Shown one piece after another: positions 1 to 8,548 of a stretch of 64,000 bases of DNA. The notes under the pieces were generated by a model. That model was not told the origin of the DNA. It worked only from the letters and a program-made list of their open reading frames with translations, and searched no databases. The stretch's first letter is position 1; each line of letters begins with the position of its first letter. Source of the DNA: JARRKU01 sp963675565 (GTDB lineage Bacteria > Desulfobacterota > Desulfobacteria > Desulfobacterales > Desulfosarcinaceae). The DNA lies in the NCBI GenBank assembly GCA_963675565.2, contig CAXXYD010000001.1, forward strand, positions 930,001 through 994,000, in the 5' to 3' direction. A program made the translations under genes and the position numbers.

Positions 1-1
1 T

Positions 2-175
2 TTGAACAACCTGAAAGATTATGTGTTGTATCTGAAGCATAACCTGAACGCCCGGGCGATCGGTTCGCTCAAGGGAGAAGTTGCCAGCATCGAAACCGAT
101 GTCGATCAACTGGTCACGGATATTCAGCATTCCATCAATGAAGCGGACGCCTTCTTGAAGGAGTTCGAAAAGTAG
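2..175 (+). CDS. DUF2959-like protein, C-terminal end (partial)
   Basis: The gene enters from the left edge; only its last 57 codons and a TAG stop are visible. The peptide is helical and charged, and ends in a pattern (NLNARAIGSL, then a V..L...I..SI.EAD.F stretch) that resembles the C-terminus of the DUF2959 family of putative coiled-coil proteins. That family has no established role. The J-domain gene starts 27 bases downstream on the same strand, so the two may be cotranscribed. The family call rests on recall of the pattern only. Confidence 0.55.
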   Translation: MNNLKDYVLYLKHNLNARAIGSLKGEVASIETDVDQLVTDIQHSINEADAFLKEFEK

Positions 176-202
176 GCCGCCGTCAGGCGGGGTGATATCG
201 CC

Positions 203-1186
203 ATGTACCTGGCAAGACTGCACATCCAAAACGAAACCCGTTATTTGTTGCGCCAGTCTTACGCCGACAAGGCGGTCATTAAAAGCCGGGATCTCATCGA
301 TCTTGGCACGGATCCTGGCCGCTTTATCGTTTACCCGGGGGGAAACAGCTACTACTACGATCCACGCATTGAAGAAGCCTTGGACAAAAAAGGCATATCT
401 ATGGATGATGATGCCCTCGACCGGATCTTTTTCCCATTCCTGCACCCGCATGTCCAGCGTGCCATATCGGGATTCGACCGCAGCTACAGGAACTGGACCG
501 CCCGCAAACCACTGCTTGGGGAAAATGCGGTTCACGATTTTGATAAACGCCGCTACCACTATCTTCGTTTCGGTCACAGCAGCCAGCAATATTTAGACAG
601 GATCCCGCTGAGCGTATTCCGCCCGCTGATGGGCAAATCCCGCGATGAGTTGGAGCAGTATTTTCAAACCGAGGAGAATCACGTCGCAGGTCGGGAAAAG
701 ACCACTTACCTGGCCACTATTTTTCAATTGACGCGTATGCCGTTCAACCCGCAGTCCGGTCGTGCGCTGATGGACCAGATGGATGATTTTTTTCTCCATC
801 GGCTTTGCCGGCTTAACAAGGACCGATGCTACCTGGCAGGAACTTCGGATTTTCAGGGATTGTTCCCGTATCTGGTGAAATATGTCGTCGACTATTTTGA
901 CGGTCCCGGTCCGGCCGGAGTCGACCCAATGGCCGCCATCCGGGATTTTATCCGACGGCATCGTATCTACAAGCCTCCGGAAAAAATTCAACTCAGAATA
1001 AAAGAGGCCGAAAAACTTTTCGGGTGCTCCTGGAAAATCCTGAAAGATATGGGCCGATCCGACTTGAGCCGCAGGTACCGGAAGGCAGCCATCCGGCACC
1101 ATCCGGACCAGGGGGGTAACCCGGAGACCTTTCGTCGCCTGACCCGGGTCTATCGGGCGCTTTTAAGCAAAAAGCCAAAAGGGTAG
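203..1186 (+). CDS. J-domain protein with C-terminal DnaJ domain
   Basis: 327 residues. The last ~65 form a J domain with the diagnostic HPD tripeptide at residues 300-302 (context RHHPDQGG), needed to stimulate the ATPase of an Hsp70/DnaK partner. The first ~250 residues match no domain I recognise and are rich in aromatic and basic residues. There is no signal peptide or Gly/Phe region and there are no zinc-finger cysteines, so this is a type-III J protein rather than DnaJ itself. The ATG is preceded by a GGCGGGGTGA-like ribosome site. A convergent gene and a long palindrome follow. The partner and substrate are unknown. Confidence 0.85.
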   Translation: MYLARLHIQNETRYLLRQSYADKAVIKSRDLIDLGTDPGRFIVYPGGNSYYYDPRIEEALDKKGISMDDDALDRIFFPFLHPHVQRAISGFDRSYRNWTARKPLLGENAVHDFDKRRYHYLRFGHSSQQYLDRIPLSVFRPLMGKSRDELEQYFQTEENHVAGREKTTYLATIFQLTRMPFNPQSGRALMDQMDDFFLHRLCRLNKDRCYLAGTSDFQGLFPYLVKYVVDYFDGPGPAGVDPMAAIRDFIRRHRIYKPPEKIQLRIKEAEKLFGCSWKILKDMGRSDLSRRYRKAAIRHHPDQGGNPETFRRLTRVYRALLSKKPKG

Positions 1187-1192
1187 AAAAGA

Positions 1193-1252
1193 GGGGACGT
1201 ATATCAGGTTATAAGTTAATCTCGATTAACTTATAACCTGATATACGTCCCC
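1193..1252. repeat. REP-like palindrome, copy 1 of 3
   Basis: Two perfect 28-base inverted arms (1193-1220 and 1225-1252, starting GGGGACGTATATCAGG) are separated by four bases. Two more copies lie at 2856-2915 and 7669-7732. This one sits between the convergent J-domain and coiled-coil genes, where it could fold in transcripts from either side. It lacks a T-run, so it is not a canonical terminator. Its size and dispersed intergenic placement resemble REP elements moved by Y1 (RAYT) transposases. No such transposase is in the window. Confidence 0.85.
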
Positions 1253-1262
1253 AAAAGCAATT

Positions 1263-1466
1263 TCATCCCCGTCCCTCTTTTTTATCTTTCCGCCCAATGC
1301 AGCCGTCCAGGGCGCCCTGGACATAGTTTTTCTCTTTCCGGGCCTTGCGCAACTGCGCCTCAATTGCCGGACGCTTTGCCTGCGGGGCCGCATCCAGCGC
1401 CGCTTCCAGGCGGACCACTTCCTGCTGAAGGCGGTATAATTCACGGGCAATCATCCTGATGGTCAT
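1263..1466 (-). CDS. Small charged coiled-coil protein
   Basis: 67 residues starting at an ATG (MTIRMIARELYRLQQE). The protein is almost entirely helical, with alternating hydrophobic and charged residues typical of a short coiled coil, followed by a lysine-rich tail. It starts 15 bases after the stop of the MCE-type lipoprotein gene on the same strand, which suggests the last gene of a yceD-lipoprotein-coiled-coil operon. No function can be assigned. A second frame across the same DNA reads into the palindrome and was not chosen. Confidence 0.55.
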   Translation of the reverse strand: MTIRMIARELYRLQQEVVRLEAALDAAPQAKRPAIEAQLRKARKEKNYVQGALDGCIGRKDKKEGRG

Positions 1467-1481
1467 ACGCGGGTCCCGCTT

Positions 1482-2159
1482 TTATATCCGGCGGATACGT
1501 TCCATTTCCACCTCGAGCGGTTTGATTTCTTCTTCGCGCCCGAGCTCCTGCAGGCGGCGACGTAACTCATCCAGTTGGCGCTGAATGCCGGGAAGCCATT
1601 CGCGCTTGAGTTTCTCCCTTGCCTGCTTCTCTTTTTGCTGGATTTCGTCTGCCAGCGCTTCGAGCGATTTTTTCAGATCCTGAAAAGCTTCCGATTCGGG
1701 GACCTGCTGTACATCCCGGCCAAAAGCCGCCATGCGATCTTTTAAATACTGAAACCCGGATTCCAGGTCCTTTTTAATCCGATCGGCAAGATCTTCGGCC
1801 GGTGTGGCACCAATCACCACGGCACCGCTTTTCAGCGGCACCCCGCCCTGCCGGGAGACGCGGATGTCGATGGCTTTGCGCCCGGGCGCACCCCTGTCGT
1901 CAACGACGTGGAAGCTTGAAAACTCGGTAACCGCCCGGGAAAATCCGGCATCAACATCGAGCCGCACCCGATAGGTCCGATCATCATTGTATTGAATCGA
2001 TGAAACGCTGCCGGCCACGTTGTCATTGAACAGCACCCGGTCCCCTTTGGCCAGGCCCGCCACTTGATCAAACTGAACGTTGATTTCAATGATCTGGGGC
2101 TTGCACCCTGCAGCAATCAACAAGAGCAGGCCCAAAATTAAAAGATTGCGTATTGACAT
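1482..2159 (-). CDS. MlaD/MCE-domain lipoprotein
   Basis: 225 residues. The N-terminus is a lipoprotein signal with lipobox IAAGC and the lipidated cysteine at residue 19. An MCE/MlaD-like beta domain follows (about residues 22-110, with FDQVAGLAKGDRVLFN and VAGSV), then a long charged coiled coil to the end. MCE proteins form periplasmic lipid-transport assemblies with an Mla-type ABC permease, but no permease or ATPase is adjacent. I chose the ATG at 2159 because it starts the signal peptide; an open frame runs further upstream inside yceD without a likely start. The lipid-transport role is inferred from the domain. Confidence 0.8.
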   Translation of the reverse strand: MSIRNLLILGLLLLIAAGCKPQIIEINVQFDQVAGLAKGDRVLFNDNVAGSVSSIQYNDDRTYRVRLDVDAGFSRAVTEFSSFHVVDDRGAPGRKAIDIRVSRQGGVPLKSGAVVIGATPAEDLADRIKKDLESGFQYLKDRMAAFGRDVQQVPESEAFQDLKKSLEALADEIQQKEKQAREKLKREWLPGIQRQLDELRRRLQELGREEEIKPLEVEMERIRRI

Positions 2160-2188
2160 GATGGATCGGTCTCCTGTTTTGCAAAGCC

Positions 2189-2731
2189 CTAAAGCTTCAA
2201 ATCTTTCAAGACAGCAAACGGACCTTGCAGCGCTTCGGTTCGGCATTGACATGGCCCCTGGTTGAGATCTTTGCCGCATCCGGCGCACAACCCTTTGCAC
2301 GTCTGGCTGCAAAGGGGCCTGTATGGAATAGCCAGAACGATCTGTTCCTGGACGGCCTCCGTGAAATCAATTTCATCGGCCTTGAAAAAGAGGACCCCGA
2401 TCTGTTCGGCCGTCAGCTCGATGCCGTCGGTGTCGGCTTTATGCACATCGATGGGTATCTTTTTTGAATAATTCAACACAAAGCGGCTGTCCACCGCGGT
2501 GTCGAATACCTCCAGGCACCGCGCGCAGGGCAGCTTCAATGTGGCCTTGAGGCGCCCCCGCACCTTGACGAAGTCCTTTTCCACGCTAACCCGCAGTTGA
2601 ATGGAAATGGGGCCTTCAAAGTCACACTCCCCCACCGCTATCAGCTCCCGCAGCGAAGCAAAATAGTCTGCCGGCTTTTCGTAGTCCAGGTCCAGCCCGC
2701 TTGACGGGATGTGATGGATTTGAATCTTCAT
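2189..2731 (-). CDS. YceD/DUF177 family protein
   Basis: 180 residues. The family core is clear, with CARCLEVF near the middle and a C-terminal cysteine cluster (CSQTCKGLCAGCGKDL, then CQC) that looks like a zinc site. YceD proteins are tied to 23S rRNA accumulation and usually sit directly upstream of rpmF (ribosomal protein L32) and the plsX-fabH genes. Here the next gene downstream is an MCE-type lipoprotein and no rpmF follows, so the usual linkage is broken. The start is an ATG. Confidence 0.85.
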   Translation of the reverse strand: MKIQIHHIPSSGLDLDYEKPADYFASLRELIAVGECDFEGPISIQLRVSVEKDFVKVRGRLKATLKLPCARCLEVFDTAVDSRFVLNYSKKIPIDVHKADTDGIELTAEQIGVLFFKADEIDFTEAVQEQIVLAIPYRPLCSQTCKGLCAGCGKDLNQGPCQCRTEALQGPFAVLKDLKL

Positions 2732-2855
2732 CTGCCTATCCTGACGGTTATCGCTTCAGCGCAAATCCACTTTAAGTCCTGTAGGAAACAAAATCAACCG
2801 GCAACAATTTTTGACACTTTTCATGCCTATTTTTGACGCTTTTTGGGACGTTTTG

Positions 2856-2915
2856 GGGGACGTATATCAGGTTATAAGTTAATCGAGATTTACTTATAAC
2901 CTGATATACGTCCCC
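2856..2915. repeat. REP-like palindrome, copy 2 of 3
   Basis: Same family as 1193-1252: 28-base arms around a four-base centre, with one mismatch in the right arm (ATTT instead of ATTA at 2888-2891). It lies in the 330-base gap between the divergent yceD and mltD genes. That placement argues against a purely terminator role for the family. Confidence 0.8.
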
Positions 2916-3061
2916 ACCGACCGTCCCCGGCAGCTGTCCCCTGCAACGCGTTCCCCAGAACCATTAAAACCGGCCGCCCTGCCATTCCGGTTCATTTTTT
3001 GCATAAAGCTTCTCATAGGGTCTTCAATTTCGCATCGTTCGGAAAAAAAGGAGAAGCTTCA

Positions 3062-5116
3062 GTGAAAAAAGCACCCCGATGGGCGCACTTATGGTTGGTC
3101 ATACCGATCCTCATGGCGGCATTGGCTCCGTCGGTTGTCGCAGCCCATCCTTTTCCGCAATACGAAGCCATCCAGCCCAATATCGATTTCTGGACCCAAA
3201 TATACAGCACTTACACCACATGCCAGGCGGTGGTCCATGATGCCGAGAACCTCGACATCGTTTACGGAATAATCGAGTTACGGCCGCATGGGGAGCCCGG
3301 AGCACGTAAAGCCAACCGTCAGCGAATGAAGCAAGCCAAAGCCAAATACCAGAAAATTCTCCAGCGGCTGGCCGCCGACCCCGCCAACCGCAGCGACGAA
3401 TGCCGGAAAATTGCGGCGCTGTTTGGCGCTAAAAACAATGCCGCCGCTTTTTCGCGCGCCGCCAGGCGGGTACGCTGCCAGATCGGACAAAAGGACCGCT
3501 TTAAAGCCGGGCTGATCCGGTCGGGTGCCTATATCGAAAAGATCCAATCCATTTTTCAATCCCACGAACTGCCTGTGGAACTGGCCTACCTGCCCCATGT
3601 CGAGTCCTCTTTCAACGTCAATGCCTACAGCAAGTTCGGTGCGGCCGGCATGTGGCAATTCACCCGATCCACCGGAAAGCGCTTCATGAAGGTGGGCTAC
3701 GAACTGGATGAACGCCGTGATCCCATTCAGGCCACCCACGCTGCGGCACTTCTGCTCAAGGACAATTACAGCAAACTGCAGAGCTGGCCGCTTGCCATTA
3801 CAGCCTACAACCATGGCGCTGCCGGCATGGCAAGGGCCAAGCAGGCCCACGGGGATTACCCGTCCATTGTGCATGCGTATCGCAGCCGAACATTCAAATT
3901 CGCATCCCGCAATTTTTATTCTGAATTTCTGGCGGCAGTCAAAATCGCATCCAACCCCGAGGCCTATTTCAGCGATATCGAACTGGATCGTCCGCAACCG
4001 TCCAGAACTGTGGTTTTAGCGGCATATGCCCCTTTGGACGAACTGTGTACACATTTCAACGTAACGCACGACCAAATCAAATCCTTGAATCCGGCCCTGC
4101 GCGACCCGGTCTATCAGGGGCAAAAATATGTACCCAGAGGCTATGCCCTCAGGCTGCCCGCCGCCACTGAAACGGCCGCGGCGAACATGGCCGAAATCCC
4201 TCCTTCACTGTACAAAAACAAGCAGAAACCGAGCCTGTTCTACACCGTACAACGGGGGGACACCGCCGGCAAAATTGCACGAATTCATGGCGTTCGGCTA
4301 TCCGAACTCGCCATGGCCAACAACCTTAACCGGTACGCGACGATTTACCCCAAACAGACCCTGCGGATTCCACAAAACAATTCAAAAACGGGGGCACCTC
4401 AGCTTCCGGCCATGGCATCGCGTGCCACAACCCCGCCTGCGGAGAGCATCCAGGCCGAAGAATCGCTGCCCGTCGTTCCACCGGCCGAGAACGACTACCC
4501 GGCACCTGTGCTGGCATCGGTGATTCCCGTAGCGCTTTCATCCAACTTCAAGACCTTTGCCGGGAAAACGGCGCACGACCCGGCGGAGTTGCCCAGCATC
4601 GAAATTGTCGCCGCAGACGTGGGCTTCCTCAAGTATACAGAACTTCAGGGACTGAAAACAGGGCTCATTCAGGTTGAAGTCGAAGAAACCCTGGGACATT
4701 ACGCCGACTGGGCCGATGTGCGCACCCAGAAAATACGCCGCCTGAACAAATTGCGCTTCGGCAATACCCTCCATTTGCATCAGAAGCTTTATATTCCCCT
4801 GGACAAAGTGTCCCCCGGCGCGTTTGAAGAACAACGCTATGAATTTCACAAGCGCCTTCAAGAAGATTTTTTTGCCAATTACCAGATCAGCCAAACCGAA
4901 CCTTACCGGGTGAGGCGCGGCGATAGTTTCTGGACCCTGTGCAGGCAAAAATTCGATATCCCCATGTGGCTGCTTTCCAACTATAACCCCGAGGTCGATT
5001 TTTCCGATTTGCGCACGCATCAGAAACTGTTGATTCCCGCCGTAGAGCAAAAAAGCCTGGCGGCCATGGAGTCCATGGAAGACGATACCCCGCTGGATGA
5101 GCTGCCGGGTCGGTAA
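3062..5116 (+). CDS. mltD: Membrane-bound lytic murein transglycosylase D with LysM repeats
   Basis: 684 residues from a GTG preceded by AAGGAG eight bases away. An N-terminal signal peptide (ending near VVAAHP) sends it to the periplasm. The SLT/MltD domain follows, with catalytic Glu181 in LPHVESSFN, the GAAGMWQF loop and AITAYNHG. Three or four LysM modules for peptidoglycan binding complete it: FYTVQRGDT near residue 400, a diverged one near 535, and YRVRRGDS near 620. It cleaves glycan strands to 1,6-anhydro-muropeptides. The open frame continues 63 bases further upstream to a TTG, which lacks a good ribosome site and would put extra residues before the signal peptide. Confidence 0.92.
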   Translation: MKKAPRWAHLWLVIPILMAALAPSVVAAHPFPQYEAIQPNIDFWTQIYSTYTTCQAVVHDAENLDIVYGIIELRPHGEPGARKANRQRMKQAKAKYQKILQRLAADPANRSDECRKIAALFGAKNNAAAFSRAARRVRCQIGQKDRFKAGLIRSGAYIEKIQSIFQSHELPVELAYLPHVESSFNVNAYSKFGAAGMWQFTRSTGKRFMKVGYELDERRDPIQATHAAALLLKDNYSKLQSWPLAITAYNHGAAGMARAKQAHGDYPSIVHAYRSRTFKFASRNFYSEFLAAVKIASNPEAYFSDIELDRPQPSRTVVLAAYAPLDELCTHFNVTHDQIKSLNPALRDPVYQGQKYVPRGYALRLPAATETAAANMAEIPPSLYKNKQKPSLFYTVQRGDTAGKIARIHGVRLSELAMANNLNRYATIYPKQTLRIPQNNSKTGAPQLPAMASRATTPPAESIQAEESLPVVPPAENDYPAPVLASVIPVALSSNFKTFAGKTAHDPAELPSIEIVAADVGFLKYTELQGLKTGLIQVEVEETLGHYADWADVRTQKIRRLNKLRFGNTLHLHQKLYIPLDKVSPGAFEEQRYEFHKRLQEDFFANYQISQTEPYRVRRGDSFWTLCRQKFDIPMWLLSNYNPEVDFSDLRTHQKLLIPAVEQKSLAAMESMEDDTPLDELPGR

Positions 5117-5357
5117 AAATCCTGTTTCAGAGAGGGCCCGTTTTTGGACGACCTGAAAAATGCCCCGCAGCCGGACAGGTATAGGCACACATTGTGTAGT
5201 CTGAAATCCAATTTTTAAGTCAACTTTCGGGTGTCGCAATAGAACCGCATAAAATAGGCTGAGCAAGTGACTTGGGCCGTGATAAGACCTGGATTCGGGT
5301 CCGTTGATTGCGGCCGTTCGGGGCGATTAGAGCTGGCAAACCGTGGTGAATGCCCAA

Positions 5358-5603
5358 CGGGTGGGCGTAAAGCCCACCCCTGCGAAGGCTGGGTGCTTAT
5401 GCGGCGGGTGGGGATAAAGCCCGCCCCTGCGACACCCGGTGCTTATACCGCGGGTGGGGGTAAACCCCACCCCTACGACACCCGGGTGCTTATGCGGCGG
5501 GTGGGGATAAAGCCCGCTCCTGCGACCCCAGTGCTTATACCGCGGGTGGGGATAAACCCCACCCCTACACACCCATGTAAGGGCGGGGTTTATCCCCGCC
5601 CGC
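5358..5603. repeat. Tandem array of GC-rich 45-47-base units
   Basis: Five units begin at 5358, 5405, 5451, 5498 and 5543. Each carries a short hairpin (for example GTGGGCGTAAAGCCCAC) followed by a spacer of the type CCTGCGA..GGTGCTTAT. The array ends in an inverted module at about 5579-5603 (GGGCGGGGTTTATCCCCGCCC). Alternate units differ in the same way (TATGCGG against TATACCG), suggesting a two-unit duplication. The same hairpin module recurs near 19.5 kb. The array lies in the 778-base gap between mltD and the dehydrogenase; I see no gene in the rest of that gap. Confidence 0.8.
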
Positions 5604-5894
5604 TGCAATCAAACTTTCTCTTAGGGCACTGTCCGGAGCCCGAAACTTCAATTATACTTTAATGACACTGCATTTACACCGGTGGCAATGTCGAACCGGA
5701 ATATAAGGTATCCGTCCCAATATCAGCTATTTTGTATCTTGACACCCTGTCGCTGCATTGGGTATCGTCCCGCCATTCGCCAAGGGCCGACCCCGTTTGG
5801 AATCCTGGACAGAGACCATCGACCGGCCCGGCCGCACGGCTTTCAAACGAATGGAAAAAGTGTGCCTCAACATCCCCAACGGAAGGGAAAGCCC

Positions 5895-6782
5895 ATGGAA
5901 AAGATGAATATTGGCTGGATCGGAACCGGTGTCATGGGTAATGCCATGTGCGGCCACCTGCTGGACGCCGGACATCAGGTATCGGTATACAGCCGCACCC
6001 AAAGCAGGGCCGATAACCTGATCGCCAAGGGCGCCCGATGGTGTGACTCCCCGGCGGCGGCGGCCCGCGGCAATAAAGTGGTTTTTACGATCGTCGGGTT
6101 TCCGCCCGACGTGGAGCAGGTCTTTCTGGGGGACCGGGGCATATTGGCCGGTGCCGCCGAAGGCACCGTGGTGGTGGACATGACGACATCCAGCCCGCAA
6201 TTGGCCCGCAGAATTTTTAAACAGGCTGCCTCCAGAAACCTCGACGCCCTGGATGCACCGGTTTCCGGCGGAGATATCGGTGCCCGGGACGCCACCCTGG
6301 CCATTATGGTAGGCGGAGAGCCGGCCGCGTACCAGAAAGTGTTGCCGCTATTTGAAAAAATGGGAAAAAACATCTCCCACATGGGGGCGGCGGGAGCTGG
6401 TCAGCACACCAAAATGTGCAATCAAATCCTGATCGCCGGAACCATGATCGGAGCAGTGGAATCTTTGCTCTACGCCCACCGGGTCGGCCTGGACCAGAAC
6501 CATGTCATCGACGTCATCGGCCAGGGAGCGGCCAGTTCCTGGACCATCAATACCCTGGGCCGCCGGATTGCCAACAACGACTTCAACCCCGGTTTCTATA
6601 TCAAGCATTTTGTCAAAGACATGGGCATCGCCCTGGCCGAAGCCCAGGCCATGAACCTGAGCCTTCCCGGTCTGGCCCTGGTTCACCAGTTCTACACGGC
6701 AGCCAAGGCCATGGGGCTCGAGGCTCTGGGAACCCAGGGCCTGTACCGTGTGTTGGCCCGTATCAATAATGTGGCGACATGA
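5895..6782 (+). CDS. NAD(P)-dependent beta-hydroxyacid dehydrogenase (HIBADH / GHBDH family)
   Basis: 295 residues. The N-terminal Rossmann domain shows GWIGTGVMG. The family substrate loop (DAPVSGGDIGA) lies near residue 120 and the catalytic lysine is in GAGQHTKMCNQ. Members oxidise 3-hydroxyisobutyrate or reduce tartronate, succinic or glyoxylic semialdehyde; sequence alone does not separate these. I chose the ATG at 5895 (GGAAGGG upstream) because the longer frame adds 71 low-complexity residues before the Rossmann fold. Its TGA overlaps the next gene's ATG by four bases, implying translational coupling. Confidence 0.88.
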   Translation: MEKMNIGWIGTGVMGNAMCGHLLDAGHQVSVYSRTQSRADNLIAKGARWCDSPAAAARGNKVVFTIVGFPPDVEQVFLGDRGILAGAAEGTVVVDMTTSSPQLARRIFKQAASRNLDALDAPVSGGDIGARDATLAIMVGGEPAAYQKVLPLFEKMGKNISHMGAAGAGQHTKMCNQILIAGTMIGAVESLLYAHRVGLDQNHVIDVIGQGAASSWTINTLGRRIANNDFNPGFYIKHFVKDMGIALAEAQAMNLSLPGLALVHQFYTAAKAMGLEALGTQGLYRVLARINNVAT

Positions 6783-7633
6783 TCCGCCGGCCATCCTTAA
6801 ATGTCTGGCTGGAACAGACTGGTGCGATTGAAGCGCTGCTGCTGGACATCGACGGGGTGCTGCTCAGCACCCGACGCAGGCTGCCAGGCAGCCGGGCACT
6901 GGTGAAACTGTTGGATGCCGGCGGCCGGCCTTTTCTTTTAATTACCAACGACGGCAATCACTCCATCGAAGAAAAAGCCGGCCGACTGCAGGCCGCCGGA
7001 TTGCCCGTCGGCCAGGACCAAATCGTTTCCTGCGGCCATGCCATCGCCCCCCTGGTTCAGTCCAGCGGAATGCGCGGCCAGTTGTTCTTTGCCATGGGCG
7101 ACACCGGCAATCCCTGCTATGCCGGTGCCGCCGGTCTCGAGGTCACCCGAGACCTGCAGCGGTTGAACCAGTGCGCGGGGGTCATCATCGGCGAAGAAAA
7201 TTATCCATGGGAGCCGGTGATCAACGCCGTGACCAATTATTTCATCGACCGGCCGCAGGCCCCGCTGATCATACCCAACCCCGACCATTTCTATCCCGGC
7301 CCCGAATTGAAAATCCACATAGCCGCAGGGGGCATCGGACGTTTTATTCAGCAGATTCTCAAGGCCTATGGCATCACCATTTCACCCACCTATCTGGGGA
7401 AGCCTTACGCGCCGGTCTTTCGACTGGCACACGACAAGCTGATAAAACGGGCCGGGCGAGCCATTGCATCGGATAAGATTCTTATGGTCGGCGACAATCT
7501 GAGCGCGGACATTGCCGGCGGCAGAGCCATGGGGTACCGAACGGCATTGCTGCTCACTGGGGTCACCTCCCCGGCTTCCCTGGAAAATGCCGGGCCGGAC
7601 GAGCTGCCGGATATGGTATTCGACAGGCTATAG
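6779..7633 (+). CDS. HAD-superfamily hydrolase, NagD-like
   Basis: 284 residues. HAD motif I is LLLDIDGVLLS (nucleophile Asp and Asp+2). Motif II is LLITNDG, and motif IV is the C-terminal MVGDNLSADIAGG. The large C2-type cap between them, with NPDHFYPGP, places it with NagD/AraL-type sugar-phosphate phosphatases. It overlaps the preceding dehydrogenase by four bases, so both may act in one pathway or repair step. The substrate is not predictable. Convergent to purQ across a REP-like palindrome. Confidence 0.85.
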   Translation: MIRRPSLNVWLEQTGAIEALLLDIDGVLLSTRRRLPGSRALVKLLDAGGRPFLLITNDGNHSIEEKAGRLQAAGLPVGQDQIVSCGHAIAPLVQSSGMRGQLFFAMGDTGNPCYAGAAGLEVTRDLQRLNQCAGVIIGEENYPWEPVINAVTNYFIDRPQAPLIIPNPDHFYPGPELKIHIAAGGIGRFIQQILKAYGITISPTYLGKPYAPVFRLAHDKLIKRAGRAIASDKILMVGDNLSADIAGGRAMGYRTALLLTGVTSPASLENAGPDELPDMVFDRL

Positions 7634-7668
7634 GGAAGCGGGGGCGAAGCGTTTCCGGGTGAACGTGA

Positions 7669-7732
7669 GGGGGGACGTATATCAGGTTATAAGTTAATCA
7701 AGATTAACTTATAACCTGATATACGTCCCCCC
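7669..7732. repeat. REP-like palindrome, copy 3 of 3
   Basis: Arms identical to copy 1, extended by two G/C pairs on each side, around a CAAG centre. It lies between the convergent HAD and purQ genes, four bases past the purQ stop. With copies 1 and 2 it defines a dispersed family in the first 8 kb of the window. Confidence 0.85.
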
Positions 7733-7735
7733 TTT

Positions 7736-8548
7736 TTACTTCAGATAATCCACGGCATTTTTGAAGATCCGCATACCCGGGGTCAACTCGGGCGGGGGAT
7801 CTTCAAGACCGCGTTTCACGCGTTCTTTCCGCCGTGTCCACTGGGGATGGTTGGTCCACCGGTTGAATGCCTCGGGATGGGGCATGAGGCCGAAGATCCG
7901 GCCGGTGGGGTCGCAGATCCCGGCAATATCCAGAATGGACCCATTGGGATTGGCCGGATATTGGCCGTTGGCCGGCTGGCCGTCCGGCCGCGCGTATTGA
8001 ACCACCACCTGCTGGTTGCGCACCAGGGTGTCCACAGTATCGTCCATTGCGAAAAATTTTCCCTCGCCATGGCGAACCGGCAGCTCCAGGCGGTTCAGCC
8101 CCCGGGTAAATATGCAGGGAGAATCGCCGTTCACCGCGAGGTCTACCCAGTCGTTGCGGAAATTGCCGCTGTCGTTGAATGTCAGCGCAACGGAACGGCG
8201 GGTATAGTCGGCATCAATTCCCGGCAACAGGCCCAGGTTCACCAAGCACTGAAAACCATTGCATATTCCGATAACGAGATTGCCCCGGTTAACGAAATCC
8301 AGCATCCGGTCCCCGATTTTGGTCTTCATGCGCACCGCTTGAATCACTCCGGCACCATGATCGTCCGCCCAGCTGAAGCCGCCGATAAAACTCATGATCT
8401 GAAAATCGTCCAGAGATACCGATCCGTCAATCAGCGCATTGATGTGGACGCGCCGGGCACGGGCGCCGGCCAACTCGAAGGAATAGGCGGTTTCCACATC
8501 GCAATTGAGACCATATCCAGTGAGAACGAGGGCGTTAATACGGCTCAT
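7736..8548 (-). CDS. purQ: Phosphoribosylformylglycinamidine synthase, glutaminase subunit PurQ
   Basis: 270 residues, a class-I glutamine amidotransferase. The nucleophile cysteine is in GICNGFQ near residue 95, and the C-terminal His/Glu pair is in MPHPEAFNRW. It supplies ammonia to PurL in the fourth step of purine synthesis. Its ATG overlaps the purL stop by four bases. At 270 residues it is longer than the ~225-residue Bacillus type, with an extended C-terminus. Confidence 0.93.
   Translation of the reverse strand: MSRINALVLTGYGLNCDVETAYSFELAGARARRVHINALIDGSVSLDDFQIMSFIGGFSWADDHGAGVIQAVRMKTKIGDRMLDFVNRGNLVIGICNGFQCLVNLGLLPGIDADYTRRSVALTFNDSGNFRNDWVDLAVNGDSPCIFTRGLNRLELPVRHGEGKFFAMDDTVDTLVRNQQVVVQYARPDGQPANGQYPANPNGSILDIAGICDPTGRIFGLMPHPEAFNRWTNHPQWTRRKERVKRGLEDPPPELTPGMRIFKNAVDYLK

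Noticed and set aside
5327..5608. A CRISPR array or a 93-codon minus-strand gene over the tandem repeats
   Set aside because: The units are contiguous similar copies without unique spacers, and the peptide is only a repetitive translation of the array.
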